DNA from: an uncultured Saccharospirillaceae bacterium
GTDB lineage: Bacteria; Pseudomonadota; Gammaproteobacteria; Pseudomonadales; Natronospirillaceae
Reading direction: 5' to 3'
DNA length: 64,000 nt
NCBI GenBank assembly: GCA_913063165.1
Contig: CAJXZL010000005.1
Coordinates: 1-64,000 of the forward strand
Part shown: positions 18,084 through 27,165 of the stretch, one piece after another
How positions within the stretch are numbered: the first letter of the stretch is position 1
Layout of the letters: each line of letters starts with the position of its first letter
Position numbers and translations under genes: made by a program
The notes under the pieces: generated by a model
What the model saw: the letters and a program-made list of their open reading frames with translations, nothing else
Told to the model about the DNA's origin: nothing
The model's database searches: none

Positions 18084-18679
18084 TTGGATACCATTGATTT
18101 CAGTGCATTTCGAATAATCATGTCACTGGTAAGGTCAGATTGATACACGCGTTGAACCATTTGGGTTGCAACCGCGGGCTTGTAACCTAAGGCTACCAGC
18201 GCACTTTCAGCATCCTGTCGGGAATTGGCAACAGGCTCACTAGGCAATAATGACATCCCCGTCGACTGGGGGTTGTCATCCTTTAACTTATCTCGCAGCT
18301 CAATGAGTAATCGTTCAGCCGTTTTTTTACCAACGCCAGGGACCTTTACCAAACTGGCTAAATCATTTTGCTGCACCACGCGAATGAGATCACTGCTGTC
18401 CATACCTGATAATATGGCCAGACCCATTTTTGGCCCGACACCATTGACCTTGATGAGCTGCCTAAATAATCGGCGATCCTGTAACGAATGGAAACCGAAC
18501 AGAACGTGCGCATCCTCTCGAATCGATAGATGCGTAAATAATTTCACTGACACATTGAGTTCTGGAAGCTGGAATAGCGTCGACATGGGTACCTGTATGC
18601 TATACCCAATGCCCTGTACATCGATGGTAACCTCGGCCAAGCCTTTTTCGACCAAGGTCCCTTTTACATATCCAATCAT
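18080..18679 (-). CDS. ruvA: Holliday junction DNA-binding protein RuvA
   Basis: RuvA is the tetramer that holds the Holliday junction for RuvB. The 199 residues have the N-terminal OB fold ([13 protein letters not shown]), two helix-hairpin-helix motifs ([16 protein letters not shown] and [17 protein letters not shown]), and the flexible C-terminal RuvB-contact domain. ATG at 18679 is the standard start; the in-frame TTG at 18700 is unlikely. A LexA-like site lies 59-74 bases upstream. Confidence 0.97.
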   Translation of the reverse strand: MIGYVKGTLVEKGLAEVTIDVQGIGYSIQVPMSTLFQLPELNVSVKLFTHLSIREDAHVLFGFHSLQDRRLFRQLIKVNGVGPKMGLAILSGMDSSDLIRVVQQNDLASLVKVPGVGKKTAERLLIELRDKLKDDNPQSTGMSLLPSEPVANSRQDAESALVALGYKPAVATQMVQRVYQSDLTSDMIIRNALKSMVSK

Positions 18680-18737
18680 ATTGCCTGCTACGCGCTGCAA
18701 AAGTTAAAAACACCTTATCATTCTGCATACAATAATA

Positions 18738-18753
18738 CTATATATACATACAG
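18738..18753 (-). promoter_or_regulatory. LexA-like SOS box upstream of ruvAB
   Basis: The minus strand reads CTGTATGTATATATAG, matching the gammaproteobacterial LexA consensus CTGT-N8-ACAG at seven of eight fixed bases. It lies between ruvC and ruvA in a 167-base gap. RuvAB is SOS-induced in E. coli and relatives, so LexA control is likely here; ruvC lies outside. Confidence 0.7.
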
Positions 18754-18846
18754 TCTTTATCAGGATAATAATGGCCATGCATTTCTATCCGATGAAAAAT
18801 CTAACATCCCTATGAACCGGTGGAATCGCCTTATCATTGATCGAGA

Positions 18847-19380
18847 TTACTTGGTAGATAACAGTCGGCCGCGCCTGCTGTGAAGAGCACCCGCTGTCTT
18901 AATGAGATGCTGTTGTGTGTGGGCATGACAAATTGCTATAGCCAGCCCATCAGCGGCATCCTCTTGCGGCAATCCGGGAAGACTGAGCAACACCTTCATC
19001 ATGTGCTGCACCTGCTCCTTTGTGGCGCCACCATTACCCACTGCGGCCTGTTTCACCTTACGCGCTGCGTACTCATGGACCGAGAGGTGATGTTGCATAC
19101 AGGCCACAATAGCGGCGCCTCTTGCCTGACCCAATTTTAAAGCAGACGCTACATTGCGTCCCAAGAATACCTCTTCAATAGCCGCTTCATCCGGACGGTA
19201 TTCAGCAATAATCTCTACAATGGAGGCGAAAATTTGATGGAGTCGTTCGGGGAAGGCTGCGAAGTTTTCAACGCGTATGACGCCACTGGTGACATAACGC
19301 AGGCGGGTTCCGCCTTCATGCTCGATAATACCAAAACCTGTTTTTCGAGAACCAGGGTCAATCCCTAAAATCAATGCCAT
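18847..19380 (-). CDS. ruvC: Holliday junction resolvase RuvC
   Basis: RuvC cuts Holliday junctions symmetrically. The 177 residues carry the acidic catalytic residues in [14 protein letters not shown] (Asp 7), [11 protein letters not shown] (Glu) and [14 protein letters not shown] (two Asp). The next gene upstream in most relatives, yebC, survives only as a remnant. A 167-base gap with its own LexA site separates it from ruvA. Confidence 0.97.
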   Translation of the reverse strand: MALILGIDPGSRKTGFGIIEHEGGTRLRYVTSGVIRVENFAAFPERLHQIFASIVEIIAEYRPDEAAIEEVFLGRNVASALKLGQARGAAIVACMQHHLSVHEYAARKVKQAAVGNGGATKEQVQHMMKVLLSLPGLPQEDAADGLAIAICHAHTQQHLIKTAGALHSRRGRLLSTK

Positions 19381-19496
19381 GGCGAAAGGAACCCGTATGA
19401 TGTGTGTGATTAGTGTCTAATAATACTGAGATCAAGGCAAACACCGACTGCTACCGCACCCATGCCTTACCTCCTCCCCGCCGTCCCAAAAAGTAT

Positions 19497-19949
19497 TGAT
19501 AAAAACACATCGATAAAAACGCCTTGAACATCGTCAAGGTCTTCCTGCATGTCGACTCAGCGGGTTATCGCTTTTGCTACCTAAGATGCCAGGGCAACTG
19601 CGAAAGATACGACCATGCACGTACCACCTTCTACAGACAAGCCAGCATCAATCGGCGCCAGTTTTACAACTACAGAGCCCTAGGGTTGGGTAAGGACTTC
19701 GAAGCCACCGATACCACAGGCGTTCGCCTTGTCTGCTAAGTCCCTTTTCATAATGGCGGCAATGGCCTTGTCGATTATTGGTGCTTTGGTCGGGTCATCT
19801 TCTGGTCTGGTTATCTTCTGCTAGGTCTCCACCATGATGGGGCGGTCACCACAGACTCACGGATCATGTTGAAAAACACCTTGGCACAGATTGGTATCCT
19901 GATCTGCTGTACGATGCCTGAAGCTAGCCCACTGACTATGACCGACCAT
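19497..19949 (-). pseudogene. yebC: Decayed yebC (YebC/PmpR family) remnant
   Basis: Minus-strand translation beginning at the ATG at 19949 gives MVGHSQWASFRHRTADQD, matching the universal MAGHSKWANIKHRKAAQD start of YebC. After a frameshift it continues KVFFNMIRESVVTA, then in another frame DDPTKAPIIDKAIAAIMKRDL and GIGGFE, then a damaged GGNLGS-like part, and finally EDLDDVQGVF, the family's C-terminal motif. Several frameshifts and stops are present, and the remnant is about 450 bp against about 740 bp for an intact gene, so a large inner segment is also lost. The place between aspS and ruvC is the normal yebC locus. Confidence 0.88.
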
Positions 19950-19976
19950 CTGATAAGCCGTCTAAGATTGAGATAT

Positions 19977-19998
19977 AAAAAAAGGGGCTCGAAGCCCC
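19977..19998 (-). terminator. Terminator after aspS
   Basis: On the minus strand GGGGCT-TCG-AGCCCC is followed by seven T residues, 14 bases after the aspS stop. It would separate aspS from the yebC remnant and ruvC. Confidence 0.88.
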
Positions 19999-20011
19999 TT
20001 AGTGTTTTGCC

Positions 20012-21790
20012 TTACGACTCTAGCTTGGGCTTCTGTCGTAATCGGATATGTAAATCGTTTAACTGCACTGCATTGACCAAACCGGGCGCATTGGTCATCA
20101 CACAGGCCGCAGTTTGCGTCTTCGGAAATGCCATCACTTCTCGAATAGAGCTAGCACCCGTCATCAACATAACCAATCGGTCAAGACCGAACGCGAGGCC
20201 GCCGTGCGGTGGCGCACCAAATTGTAATGCATCCAACAAGAAGCCGAACTTTTCACGCTGCTCTTCAGGTGAAATACCCAAGACTTCAAAGACAGTTTCT
20301 TGCATCGCTTGTTCGTGTATACGAATTGAACCGCCGCCCAACTCAACACCGTTAAGGATCATGTCATAGGCACGTGACAAAGCGTTGGCAGGATCTGCAA
20401 CCAGCGCTTCGGCAGAACATGATGGCGAAGTGAACGGGTGGTGTGCAGCTGTTAGTGAACCGTCTGAATCTTCTTCAAACATCGGGAAGTCGACTACCCA
20501 CAATGGCGCCCACTCACAGGTATACAGGTTCAAATCTGCACCTAGCTTGTTACGCAACGCACCCAAGGCTTCGTTTACAATCTTCTTCTTATCTGCACCA
20601 AAGAAAATGATGTCGCCTGTTTCAGCACCGACTCTTTCTAGCAATGCCTTGCGCACTTCAATCGGCAAGAACTTAACGATAGGAGACTGCAAGCCTTCTT
20701 CCAAATCGTTGCTGTCATTGACCTTGATATAGGCTAAGCCCTTAGCACCATAGATTGAAACGAACTTGGTGTAGTCATCAATTTGCTTACGGGTAAGCAA
20801 GGTCGCGCCTTGAGGCACTTTCAATGCAGCCACTCGGCCTTTTGGATCAGAGGCTGGGCCTGAAAATACTTTAAAATCGACCTCACGCATCAAATCACAT
20901 ACCGTCACCATTTCTAGTGGAATACGTAAATCTGGCTTGTCGACACCATACTTAGATATGGCTTCTGAGAATGGCATTTGTGGCAGCTTGCCCAAATCTA
21001 CATTCATGACGTCTTTAAACAGATTAACAATCATGTTTTCAGTAACAGCCATGATGCCTGCTTCATCCATAAACGACGTTTCAATATCGATTTGGGTAAA
21101 TTCAGGTTGGCGATCAGCACGCAAGTCTTCGTCACGGAAGCACTTTGCGATTTGATAGTAGCGATCAAAGCCAGCAACCATCAACAACTGTTTAAACAGT
21201 TGTGGCGACTGCGGCAATGCAAAAAAGTGGTGTTCATGGGTACGCGAAGGCACCAAATAGTCACGAGCGCCTTCAGGCGTGGCACGTGTCAAAATGGGGG
21301 TTTCGATATCCAAAAAGCCATTGTCTTCCAAGAAACGACGAATGTTGCCGGTGATCTTAGAACGCAAAATCAACTTCTGCTGCATTTCAGGGCGACGCAA
21401 ATCGAGGTAACGATATTTCAAACGAATATCTTCACCAACGGTCTGATAATTATCCAATGGAAATGGGGGTGTTTTGGATGCATTCAAAACGGTAATTTCA
21501 CGGCCAAGCATCTCAATCTCACCGGTCGTCATGTCTTTGTTTACAGTGCCGCTTGGACGCGCACGGACAAGACCCTTAATTTCCAGTACATATTCGCTAC
21601 GGACCTTATCGGCAATCGCAAAATTCTCAGCGTTATCTGGATCAAAAACTACCTGTACTAGGCCGTTACGGTCACGGACGTCCAAGAAGATCACCCCACC
21701 GTGGTCACGGCGACGATGCACCCATCCTTTGATGGTGACTGTTTGGTCTATGTGGGTGGCGCGCAAATCGCCGCAATACAGGCTTAACAT
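20012..21790 (-). CDS. aspS: Aspartate-tRNA ligase
   Basis: AspRS charges tRNA-Asp, or also tRNA-Asn if it is the non-discriminating type. The 592 residues hold the N-terminal OB anticodon domain ([24 protein letters not shown]), class II motif 2 ([19 protein letters not shown]), the bacterial GAD insertion, and motif 3 ([15 protein letters not shown]). ATG at 21790 gives the standard start; TTG at 21808 is less likely. A 227-residue antisense frame inside is a shadow. Confidence 0.97.
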   Translation of the reverse strand: MLSLYCGDLRATHIDQTVTIKGWVHRRRDHGGVIFLDVRDRNGLVQVVFDPDNAENFAIADKVRSEYVLEIKGLVRARPSGTVNKDMTTGEIEMLGREITVLNASKTPPFPLDNYQTVGEDIRLKYRYLDLRRPEMQQKLILRSKITGNIRRFLEDNGFLDIETPILTRATPEGARDYLVPSRTHEHHFFALPQSPQLFKQLLMVAGFDRYYQIAKCFRDEDLRADRQPEFTQIDIETSFMDEAGIMAVTENMIVNLFKDVMNVDLGKLPQMPFSEAISKYGVDKPDLRIPLEMVTVCDLMREVDFKVFSGPASDPKGRVAALKVPQGATLLTRKQIDDYTKFVSIYGAKGLAYIKVNDSNDLEEGLQSPIVKFLPIEVRKALLERVGAETGDIIFFGADKKKIVNEALGALRNKLGADLNLYTCEWAPLWVVDFPMFEEDSDGSLTAAHHPFTSPSCSAEALVADPANALSRAYDMILNGVELGGGSIRIHEQAMQETVFEVLGISPEEQREKFGFLLDALQFGAPPHGGLAFGLDRLVMLMTGASSIREVMAFPKTQTAACVMTNAPGLVNAVQLNDLHIRLRQKPKLES

Positions 21791-21992
21791 AATGTTAGAT
21801 CCTACCAATCTCAGAGAAATTTAAGCCACGCGTCATTCAGGACGATGGCAGACAAAAATGGGCGAGCATTATAGCCTGAAAGCGTGGCGTCTAACACTGG
21901 CGGGAGAATAAAAAGATGAAATTTTATACAGAGGCGTTAGACCGCTACGGACAGGCAACACAAGTGCAATGCCTGTCCTGTGTTTGCCGGAT

Positions 21993-22694
21993 TTAACACC
22001 AAGACATATGAGCGGGTTGGTCTCTTAATAGTTGCTCGATATTGGCTTGAATCACACGATACCCAACATTACCAAAAAGCTTTTGGCGACCACCATCGAG
22101 TATAAACGTAGGGCTACCCTCGAGTTGCAGACTGTACCGTTTTTCGTTTTGTAACGCATGACGAGCCAAGGCGCGCCCGTCATTGAGCACCTGCTCGACT
22201 GCACTACGAGGCACATCAAATTGCGCGATAATTTCCCATAAAACGTCCATCTGGCCGATGTTTTTACCCTGCTCAAAAAAAGCACGTCGGATGGCACATA
22301 TGATTCGTTCAACTCGTGTCTTGCCGGTGGCGTCACGCTGATCGTCTACCACCGCATCGGCCACCAACACTTGGATTGCTTGGATCATTAAATGCGGCAC
22401 TGCGGATGACGCCGGCTGGCAACCCAATTTCCACACATCAGGATGCAACTGACAATGGGGGTGCTGGTCGCAAACGGCCGCGACATGATCATGAAACCCT
22501 GAGAATCCACCACGGTCTTTCCAGCCAACTTCGAGGCGCGTGGTGGTATCGCCAAAGAGAGAGAAAAAGTGATGGTTGATGATGACTTTTTCGCCAAACT
22601 CTTGCTGAATTTCATCCACACGTACCTGAGCAACATAGGCCCACACACAGAGAAGATCAGAGTAATAATCAATTACAACAGGCGCTCGGTTCAT
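21993..22694 (-). CDS. DsbA-family oxidoreductase-like protein (FrnE/HCCA isomerase group)
   Basis: The 233-residue cytoplasmic protein has a thioredoxin fold with helical insertion, N-terminal DYYSDLLCVWAYVAQ and C-terminal GSPTFILDGGRQKLFGNVGYR, as in the FrnE/2-hydroxychromene-2-carboxylate isomerase group. The active-site position reads CVWA, so the second Cys of a CxxC is missing; it may act on glutathione conjugates or as an isomerase rather than as a disulfide oxidase. It stands alone, with no close operon partner, after aspS. Confidence 0.8.
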   Translation of the reverse strand: MNRAPVVIDYYSDLLCVWAYVAQVRVDEIQQEFGEKVIINHHFFSLFGDTTTRLEVGWKDRGGFSGFHDHVAAVCDQHPHCQLHPDVWKLGCQPASSAVPHLMIQAIQVLVADAVVDDQRDATGKTRVERIICAIRRAFFEQGKNIGQMDVLWEIIAQFDVPRSAVEQVLNDGRALARHALQNEKRYSLQLEGSPTFILDGGRQKLFGNVGYRVIQANIEQLLRDQPAHMSWC

Positions 22695-22795
22695 GGTCTT
22701 GCCTCAACAGGTAGTCATTCAGAAGTTAATGTGATTATGGACTGTTCACGTGACGGATTGAATCACTGGCTACAGTTTTCATGTCGCCACGGGTT

Positions 22796-23317
22796 CTAAA
22801 CAGTGGACTTAAATTGTCGCGTGTGGGACGGCGACCGCAGCCTAACAAAACGCATGTGCTGGTAAGCCGGATCACGCATGTCGGCGAGATACCGCTGACG
22901 ATTGCTGTAATAGGTCTTAAACGTCCAGACCACAACGGAATCTTTGCTAAAGAAATTCTTTTTAAACGACTCGGTGTTATCAGTGCCCCACAGCGGCTCT
23001 TTGGTCGCTGCACGTCGAATCGCACGTATCACAGCCTGAAACAGCGTTCTAAAAAATCCATAATCAAGCCAAACGACGGTATCAACTTGGCGCTATTTTA
23101 TCGATCGTGTTCGATTGTAATTACCGTCCAGTATCCATTGTGGCTGGTCTAATGCGCGGTCTAGCACAGTAAAAAACGTGTCATCATCTAACGTTTGCCA
23201 CTGGTCATTCCAATATAATGCGTCCATCTGGATATAGGGCATTCCCAGAGCTGCTGACAGCCTCTGGGCAAGTGTCGACTTGCCACTACCGCTCGTACCC
23301 ACTACATTCAAACGCAT
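22796..23317 (-). pseudogene. P-loop kinase-like gene (FlaR/adenylate-kinase type) broken by one in-frame TAG
   Basis: The frame starting at 23317 has Walker A GTSGSGKSTLAQRL and the family block WILDGNYNRTRSIK. It is then cut by TAG at 23093-23095 (codon 75). The same frame continues past the stop with RQVDTVVWLDYGF, SFKKNFFSKDSVVVW and RFVRLRSP, all standard blocks of this roughly 170-residue nucleotide-binding family. The family usually has Trp right after the Lys, so TGG to TAG is the simplest cause. No other damage is visible, so the loss is recent, or the codon is read through, or it is a sequencing error. Confidence 0.85.
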
Positions 23318-23364
23318 CGCAACAACCTGTCTCTACTATTTTAATGGCTATACAGCATGATCGG

Positions 23365-23790
23365 TTACACCTTCAATGTCCCCAACCACCGCTTTAACGC
23401 ACTCTCACTCATTGCGCCCGCTTGCCGCGCAATCTCACGGCCGCCCTTAAACACAGCGAGGGTCGGAATGCTCTGAATACGGTACTGTGCAGCAATGGCT
23501 TGGCATTTTTCAGTATCGACCTTTGCAAACTGGAATTGGGGTTCCATGGCGCCTGCGGTCTTTTCAAATACGGGTGCCATCATTTTACAAGGACCACACC
23601 AAGCGGCCCAAAAATCTACGACAACGGGTAAATCAGACAATTGGACGTGCTTTCCAAAGGTCGCAGCATCCAAACTGACCGGCTTACCGAGAAAGAGGGC
23701 CTTTTTACAACGACCACACTTGGGTTGATCCTCAAGTTTGTCGTAGGGTAGATTATTGGCGACATGGCAACTGGGGCAAACGACTTTCAT
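23365..23790 (-). CDS. trxC: Thioredoxin 2
   Basis: Thioredoxin 2 is a zinc-binding cytoplasmic disulfide reductase. The 141 residues have an N-terminal zinc ribbon with Cys 5, 8, 25 and 28, then a thioredoxin domain with WCGPC at 64-68 and the cis-Pro loop SIPTLAVFKGG. ATG at 23790 is used; an in-frame TTG lies six bases earlier. In E. coli trxC belongs to the OxyR regulon; no OxyR site was recognised here. Confidence 0.95.
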   Translation of the reverse strand: MKVVCPSCHVANNLPYDKLEDQPKCGRCKKALFLGKPVSLDAATFGKHVQLSDLPVVVDFWAAWCGPCKMMAPVFEKTAGAMEPQFQFAKVDTEKCQAIAAQYRIQSIPTLAVFKGGREIARQAGAMSESALKRWLGTLKV

Positions 23791-23873
23791 AAACAACTCT
23801 CACACCTTTAAATTAGATTATGCTAATATAATATCACTTCGGTTCTGATCTATCGACAGACAGCGTGAAAAAC

Positions 23874-24113
23874 TCAACCACGCTCGAGTAAATAAATCGC
23901 TTCAGTCATGTTATCAACCTGCTGGCTAATGGCAGCTTGGGCGTCATATAGGCCTTGGTTGTAATAAAAGCTACCCATCTCCTTGCCTAAAAAATCCAAT
24001 AGAAACTCTGCATCAAAGCCACCTAAGGTAATCTCTAGCTCTTCTTGAAGGTAATCTTGCAACTTAGAGACCATCACTTTTTTTTGCTCTACTGCTATCT
24101 CTATGGGTTTCAC
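23874..24113 (-). CDS. DUF2164 family protein
   Basis: This 79-residue protein matches DUF2164: an N-terminal EIAVEQKKVMVSKLQDYLQEEL helix, then LGGFDAEFLLDFLGKEMGSFYYNQGLYDAQ. The function is unknown. A GTG at 24113 with AGGAG six bases upstream is favoured over the ATG at 24134, and the resulting length fits the family. Confidence 0.82.
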   Translation of the reverse strand: MKPIEIAVEQKKVMVSKLQDYLQEELEITLGGFDAEFLLDFLGKEMGSFYYNQGLYDAQAAISQQVDNMTEAIYLLERG

Positions 24114-24280
24114 TGGCGCTCCTGTCAGTATCATGCCTATCGGCTCAAAGTGTGTTTAGCGATCATTATAACCCAATCGTTGCTCTGCGTTATAAATCCA
24201 ATGCGCGGTTGAAACTGGTATTGGGTTTGCCCAAAACTAACGGTACACTGCGCCTTCAAATTATTCATGAGAAAGACACT

Positions 24281-24676
24281 ATGCTATCAGCAGATTGGTA
24301 TCCACTTATCAAGTCCATACACATGGCAACAGCAGTAATTTCGATCTTGGGTTTTGCAACACGCGGTGTGCTGATGGCTTTTGATGCAGGCGTGATGAAG
24401 CAAAAATGGATCAGAATTGTTCCGCATATCAATGACACGCTATTGTTAGCAGCGGCCATTTGGCTGATGTTTTTCTTGCACCGCTACCCGTTCGCAGATG
24501 CGTGGGTAACAGCCAAGCTTATTGGTCTGGTCGCCTATGTGTTATTTGGTACTTGGGCATTGAGAAAGGGAAAATCGCTCGGCAGCCGCCTCATTTTCTT
24601 CGTGTTGGCGCTGGGCAGTGCCGGCTATATTTTGGCGATTGCCATTACAAAATCGATCACATTGAATTTAATGTAA
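24281..24676 (+). CDS. SirB2-family membrane protein
   Basis: The 131-residue product has four membrane helices and the family blocks WYPLIKSIHMATAVIS and PHINDTLLLAAAIWLM. SirB2 proteins are small integral membrane proteins of unknown biochemical role. An in-frame ATG at 24152 would add 43 residues not found in the family, so 24281 is preferred. It is convergent with the acetyltransferase gene. Confidence 0.87.
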   Translation: MLSADWYPLIKSIHMATAVISILGFATRGVLMAFDAGVMKQKWIRIVPHINDTLLLAAAIWLMFFLHRYPFADAWVTAKLIGLVAYVLFGTWALRKGKSLGSRLIFFVLALGSAGYILAIAITKSITLNLM

Positions 24677-24704
24677 GCTGAAACAAGCAGAGACAAGCGG
24701 TACC

Positions 24705-25238
24705 TCAACCCTGTTGGGGCACCGTATATTCTAACCACATGACATCGTGATACCGTTCAAATTTTCTACCTACCTCATGAAATGTACCGCAGGGTTTGAA
24801 CCCTAGCGCTTGATGCAAGCCGACCGACACATCATTGGGCAACGTAATACAAGCCAAGACTTGGTGTACGTCCTGCCCAGCTAATTGCATGAGTAGGTGC
24901 TGCAATAGCCGTTTCCCCAAGCCAAGGCCCTTGGCATCGGGATGCAAATACAGGCTGTCTTCGACACTCGGATCATAGGCTGCCTTACCGCGAAACGGCA
25001 TACTGGCGGCATACCCCAATACCCGATCACCCTGTTTGGCAACCCATAATTGATGGCGCTGGTGGTCTGAAAATTGATCAAACCAAGGACGACGGGTATC
25101 CACAGTGTAAGGCTTTAAATCAAAGGTAATGGCGGTGTCGAGAATATAGCCATTATAGATGGCAACAATCTGTTCAAGGTCAGCTAACTGACCTTGCTCT
25201 AAGGTGATGGCTTCATTATTCATAAAACCGTCAGCCAT
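24705..25238 (-). CDS. GNAT N-acetyltransferase, phosphinothricin-acetyltransferase-like
   Basis: The 177-residue protein shows GNAT motif A as LYLHPDAKGLGLGKRLLQHLL and family blocks AIYNGYILDTAITFD and GYAASMPFRGKAAYDPSVEDSLYL, the pattern of the PAT/YncA branch that acetylates small amines or amino-acid analogues. The start ATG overlaps the lipA stop (TAATG); ATG at 25223 is also possible. The overlap suggests co-transcription with lipA, although no functional link is known. Confidence 0.87.
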   Translation of the reverse strand: MADGFMNNEAITLEQGQLADLEQIVAIYNGYILDTAITFDLKPYTVDTRRPWFDQFSDHQRHQLWVAKQGDRVLGYAASMPFRGKAAYDPSVEDSLYLHPDAKGLGLGKRLLQHLLMQLAGQDVHQVLACITLPNDVSVGLHQALGFKPCGTFHEVGRKFERYHDVMWLEYTVPQQG

Positions 25239-26206
25239 TACACAATGCTCTCGCCAGCTGCTTGACGATCTGCATGGTAGGACGATCTTACCAATGGACC
25301 GCTGGCAACATTCTTAAAGCCTATTTCATAGCCATAGACTTCGAGCGCCTTGAACTCATCAGGTGTTACATAGCGATCAATTGCTAAGTGCTCGCGCGAT
25401 GGTTGTAGGTACTGACCAATCGTCACCATGTCGACATTATGGGCACGCAGATCACGCATCACTTCTTGTACTTCTTCTATTGTTTCACCGATACCCACCA
25501 TCAAACCAGACTTGGTCGTGACGTCAGGACAACGGGCTTTAAATGCCTTCAATAGATCTAATGAATGCTGATAGTCAGCACCTGGCCGGGCCTTTTTATA
25601 TAAGCGCGGCACGGTTTCCAAATTATGATTCAATACGTCAGGCGGCATATTGGCCATGATGTCGATGGCAATATCCAATCGACCACGGAAATCAGGTACC
25701 AAGGTTTCAATGGTGATATTCGGTGCTCGCTGGCGTGTCTCGTCAATGCAGCGGTTAAAATGTTCGGCACCACCATCGCGTAAGTCGTCACGGTCTACTG
25801 AAGTAATAACCACATACTTTAAGCCCATGTCAGCGATGGCTGCTGCCATTTGTACTGGCTCATTCTCATCCAATGGATTTGGACGACCATGGCCCACGTC
25901 GCAAAATGGGCAGCGACGGGTGCAGATGTCACCCATAATCATGAATGTCGCGGTGCCTTTGCTAAAGCACTCACCTAGGTTAGGGCAACTGGCTTCTTCA
26001 CAGACTGAATGTAACTTATGACCCCGTAACTTTTCTTTAATGCGCCCTACTTCGGCATTGTTACCCAAGCGCACTTTAATCCAAGAAGGCTTGCGCATCA
26101 CATCAACGGTTGGAATCACTTTAACAGGGATACGTGCAACTTTGTCGGCACCACGCAGTTTGACACCCTGCATTTTTTTGGCAGGCTTAGGGGTTGAATC
26201 GGTCAT
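25238..26206 (-). CDS. lipA: Lipoyl synthase
   Basis: LipA is a radical-SAM enzyme that inserts two sulfurs into octanoyl groups. The 322 residues hold the auxiliary cluster motif [12 protein letters not shown], the SAM motif CTRRCPFC, and the C-terminal RSSYHAD serine ligand. It starts directly after the lipB stop with no gap and is in the run ybeD-lipB-lipA. Confidence 0.98.
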   Translation of the reverse strand: MTDSTPKPAKKMQGVKLRGADKVARIPVKVIPTVDVMRKPSWIKVRLGNNAEVGRIKEKLRGHKLHSVCEEASCPNLGECFSKGTATFMIMGDICTRRCPFCDVGHGRPNPLDENEPVQMAAAIADMGLKYVVITSVDRDDLRDGGAEHFNRCIDETRQRAPNITIETLVPDFRGRLDIAIDIMANMPPDVLNHNLETVPRLYKKARPGADYQHSLDLLKAFKARCPDVTTKSGLMVGIGETIEEVQEVMRDLRAHNVDMVTIGQYLQPSREHLAIDRYVTPDEFKALEVYGYEIGFKNVASGPLVRSSYHADRQAAGESIV

Positions 26207-26857
26207 CTAGGGTTCCTCTGAAGACGCTATATGGGTTACACCATCAGCGCCTAATTGTATGGCGAGTGCCTGTGCTAATTGTTTTTTCACTGAGGCCATG
26301 CTGGGTGTGGGCACAAAATCTTTTAATTGCACCATTGCCAAGCCTGCGTAGCCACAAGGATTGATTCTTAAAAACGGTTCGAGGCTCATGTCCACATTCA
26401 AAGCCAAGCCATGAAAGGACCGCCCCTTTTTGATGCGCAATCCGAGAGACGCGATTTTGTTATCGGCAACATAGACCCCAGGTGCATCGGGCTTGGCGGC
26501 AGCCGCCACACCATACGCCGCGAGGGTATCCACTATAGCCTGTTCAATGGCTGTCACCAGTTGCCGAACGCCGATCTTGGCGCGTTTGATATCGATCAGG
26601 ACGTAGGCAACCAATTGACCGGGACCGTGATAGGTCACCTGTCCGCCACGGTCCACTTTGACCACGGGAATGTCTCCGGTACGCAACAAATGCTCGGCCT
26701 TACCCGCTTGCCCTTGCGTGAAAACCGGTGGATGCTCGAGCAACCAGATTTCATCTGGCGTATGCTCGTCACGCGTTTCTGTGAAGGTCTGCATGTCATG
26801 CCATGTAGACTCATAGGGCACTAAGCCCAATTCACGAATGAGGAGATCTTCTATCAT
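26207..26857 (-). CDS. lipB: Octanoyltransferase
   Basis: LipB moves octanoyl from acyl carrier protein to lipoate-dependent enzymes. The 216 residues hold [20 protein letters not shown], the conserved Lys in [10 protein letters not shown] and the catalytic Cys in INPCGYAGL. The ATG overlaps the ybeD stop by one base (TGATG). Confidence 0.97.
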   Translation of the reverse strand: MIEDLLIRELGLVPYESTWHDMQTFTETRDEHTPDEIWLLEHPPVFTQGQAGKAEHLLRTGDIPVVKVDRGGQVTYHGPGQLVAYVLIDIKRAKIGVRQLVTAIEQAIVDTLAAYGVAAAAKPDAPGVYVADNKIASLGLRIKKGRSFHGLALNVDMSLEPFLRINPCGYAGLAMVQLKDFVPTPSMASVKKQLAQALAIQLGADGVTHIASSEEP

Positions 26858-27129
26858 CAAAGAACCATCTTCACCCGACTGTCTTCTCTCAGACGGGTAT
26901 TGAGTGTTTCTAACTGCTCGGTACCTGTTGCTGTGATCCAGACATTGACCGACATGTAATTACCTTTGGCACTCAATTTGGATACTGTCTTACTGCGGTC
27001 ATACCCAGGCGCAATGCTTTCAACCACTGCTTCAACACTGGCTTGAAAGTCTGGCTCTGCGTCACCCATGATCTTGATGACATAGTCTTCACAGGGAAAA
27101 ATAATTTTCGGCTCTTCTTGCTCAGTCAT
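26857..27129 (-). CDS. ybeD: YbeD/DUF493 family protein
   Basis: The 90-residue protein has the DUF493 fold of Ybe[13 protein letters not shown] at the N terminus, and the ferredoxin-like second half [28 protein letters not shown]. The position between dacA and lipB is the usual one, and the family is thought to be regulatory. ATG at 27129 is used; an in-frame GTG at 27138 is possible. Confidence 0.92.
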   Translation of the reverse strand: MTEQEEPKIIFPCEDYVIKIMGDAEPDFQASVEAVVESIAPGYDRSKTVSKLSAKGNYMSVNVWITATGTEQLETLNTRLREDSRVKMVL

Positions 27130-27165
27130 GTTACTCACTCAGAAAGCGACTCGTTTAGGAGTCAC

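Noticed and set aside
19524-19739. 71-codon plus-strand frame between ruvC and aspS as a gene
   Set aside because: It overlaps the yebC remnant on the opposite strand, where real homology is found.
20978-21661. 227-codon frame antisense to aspS
   Set aside because: It is wholly inside aspS, has no ribosome site or known motifs, and the aspS frame is clearly real.
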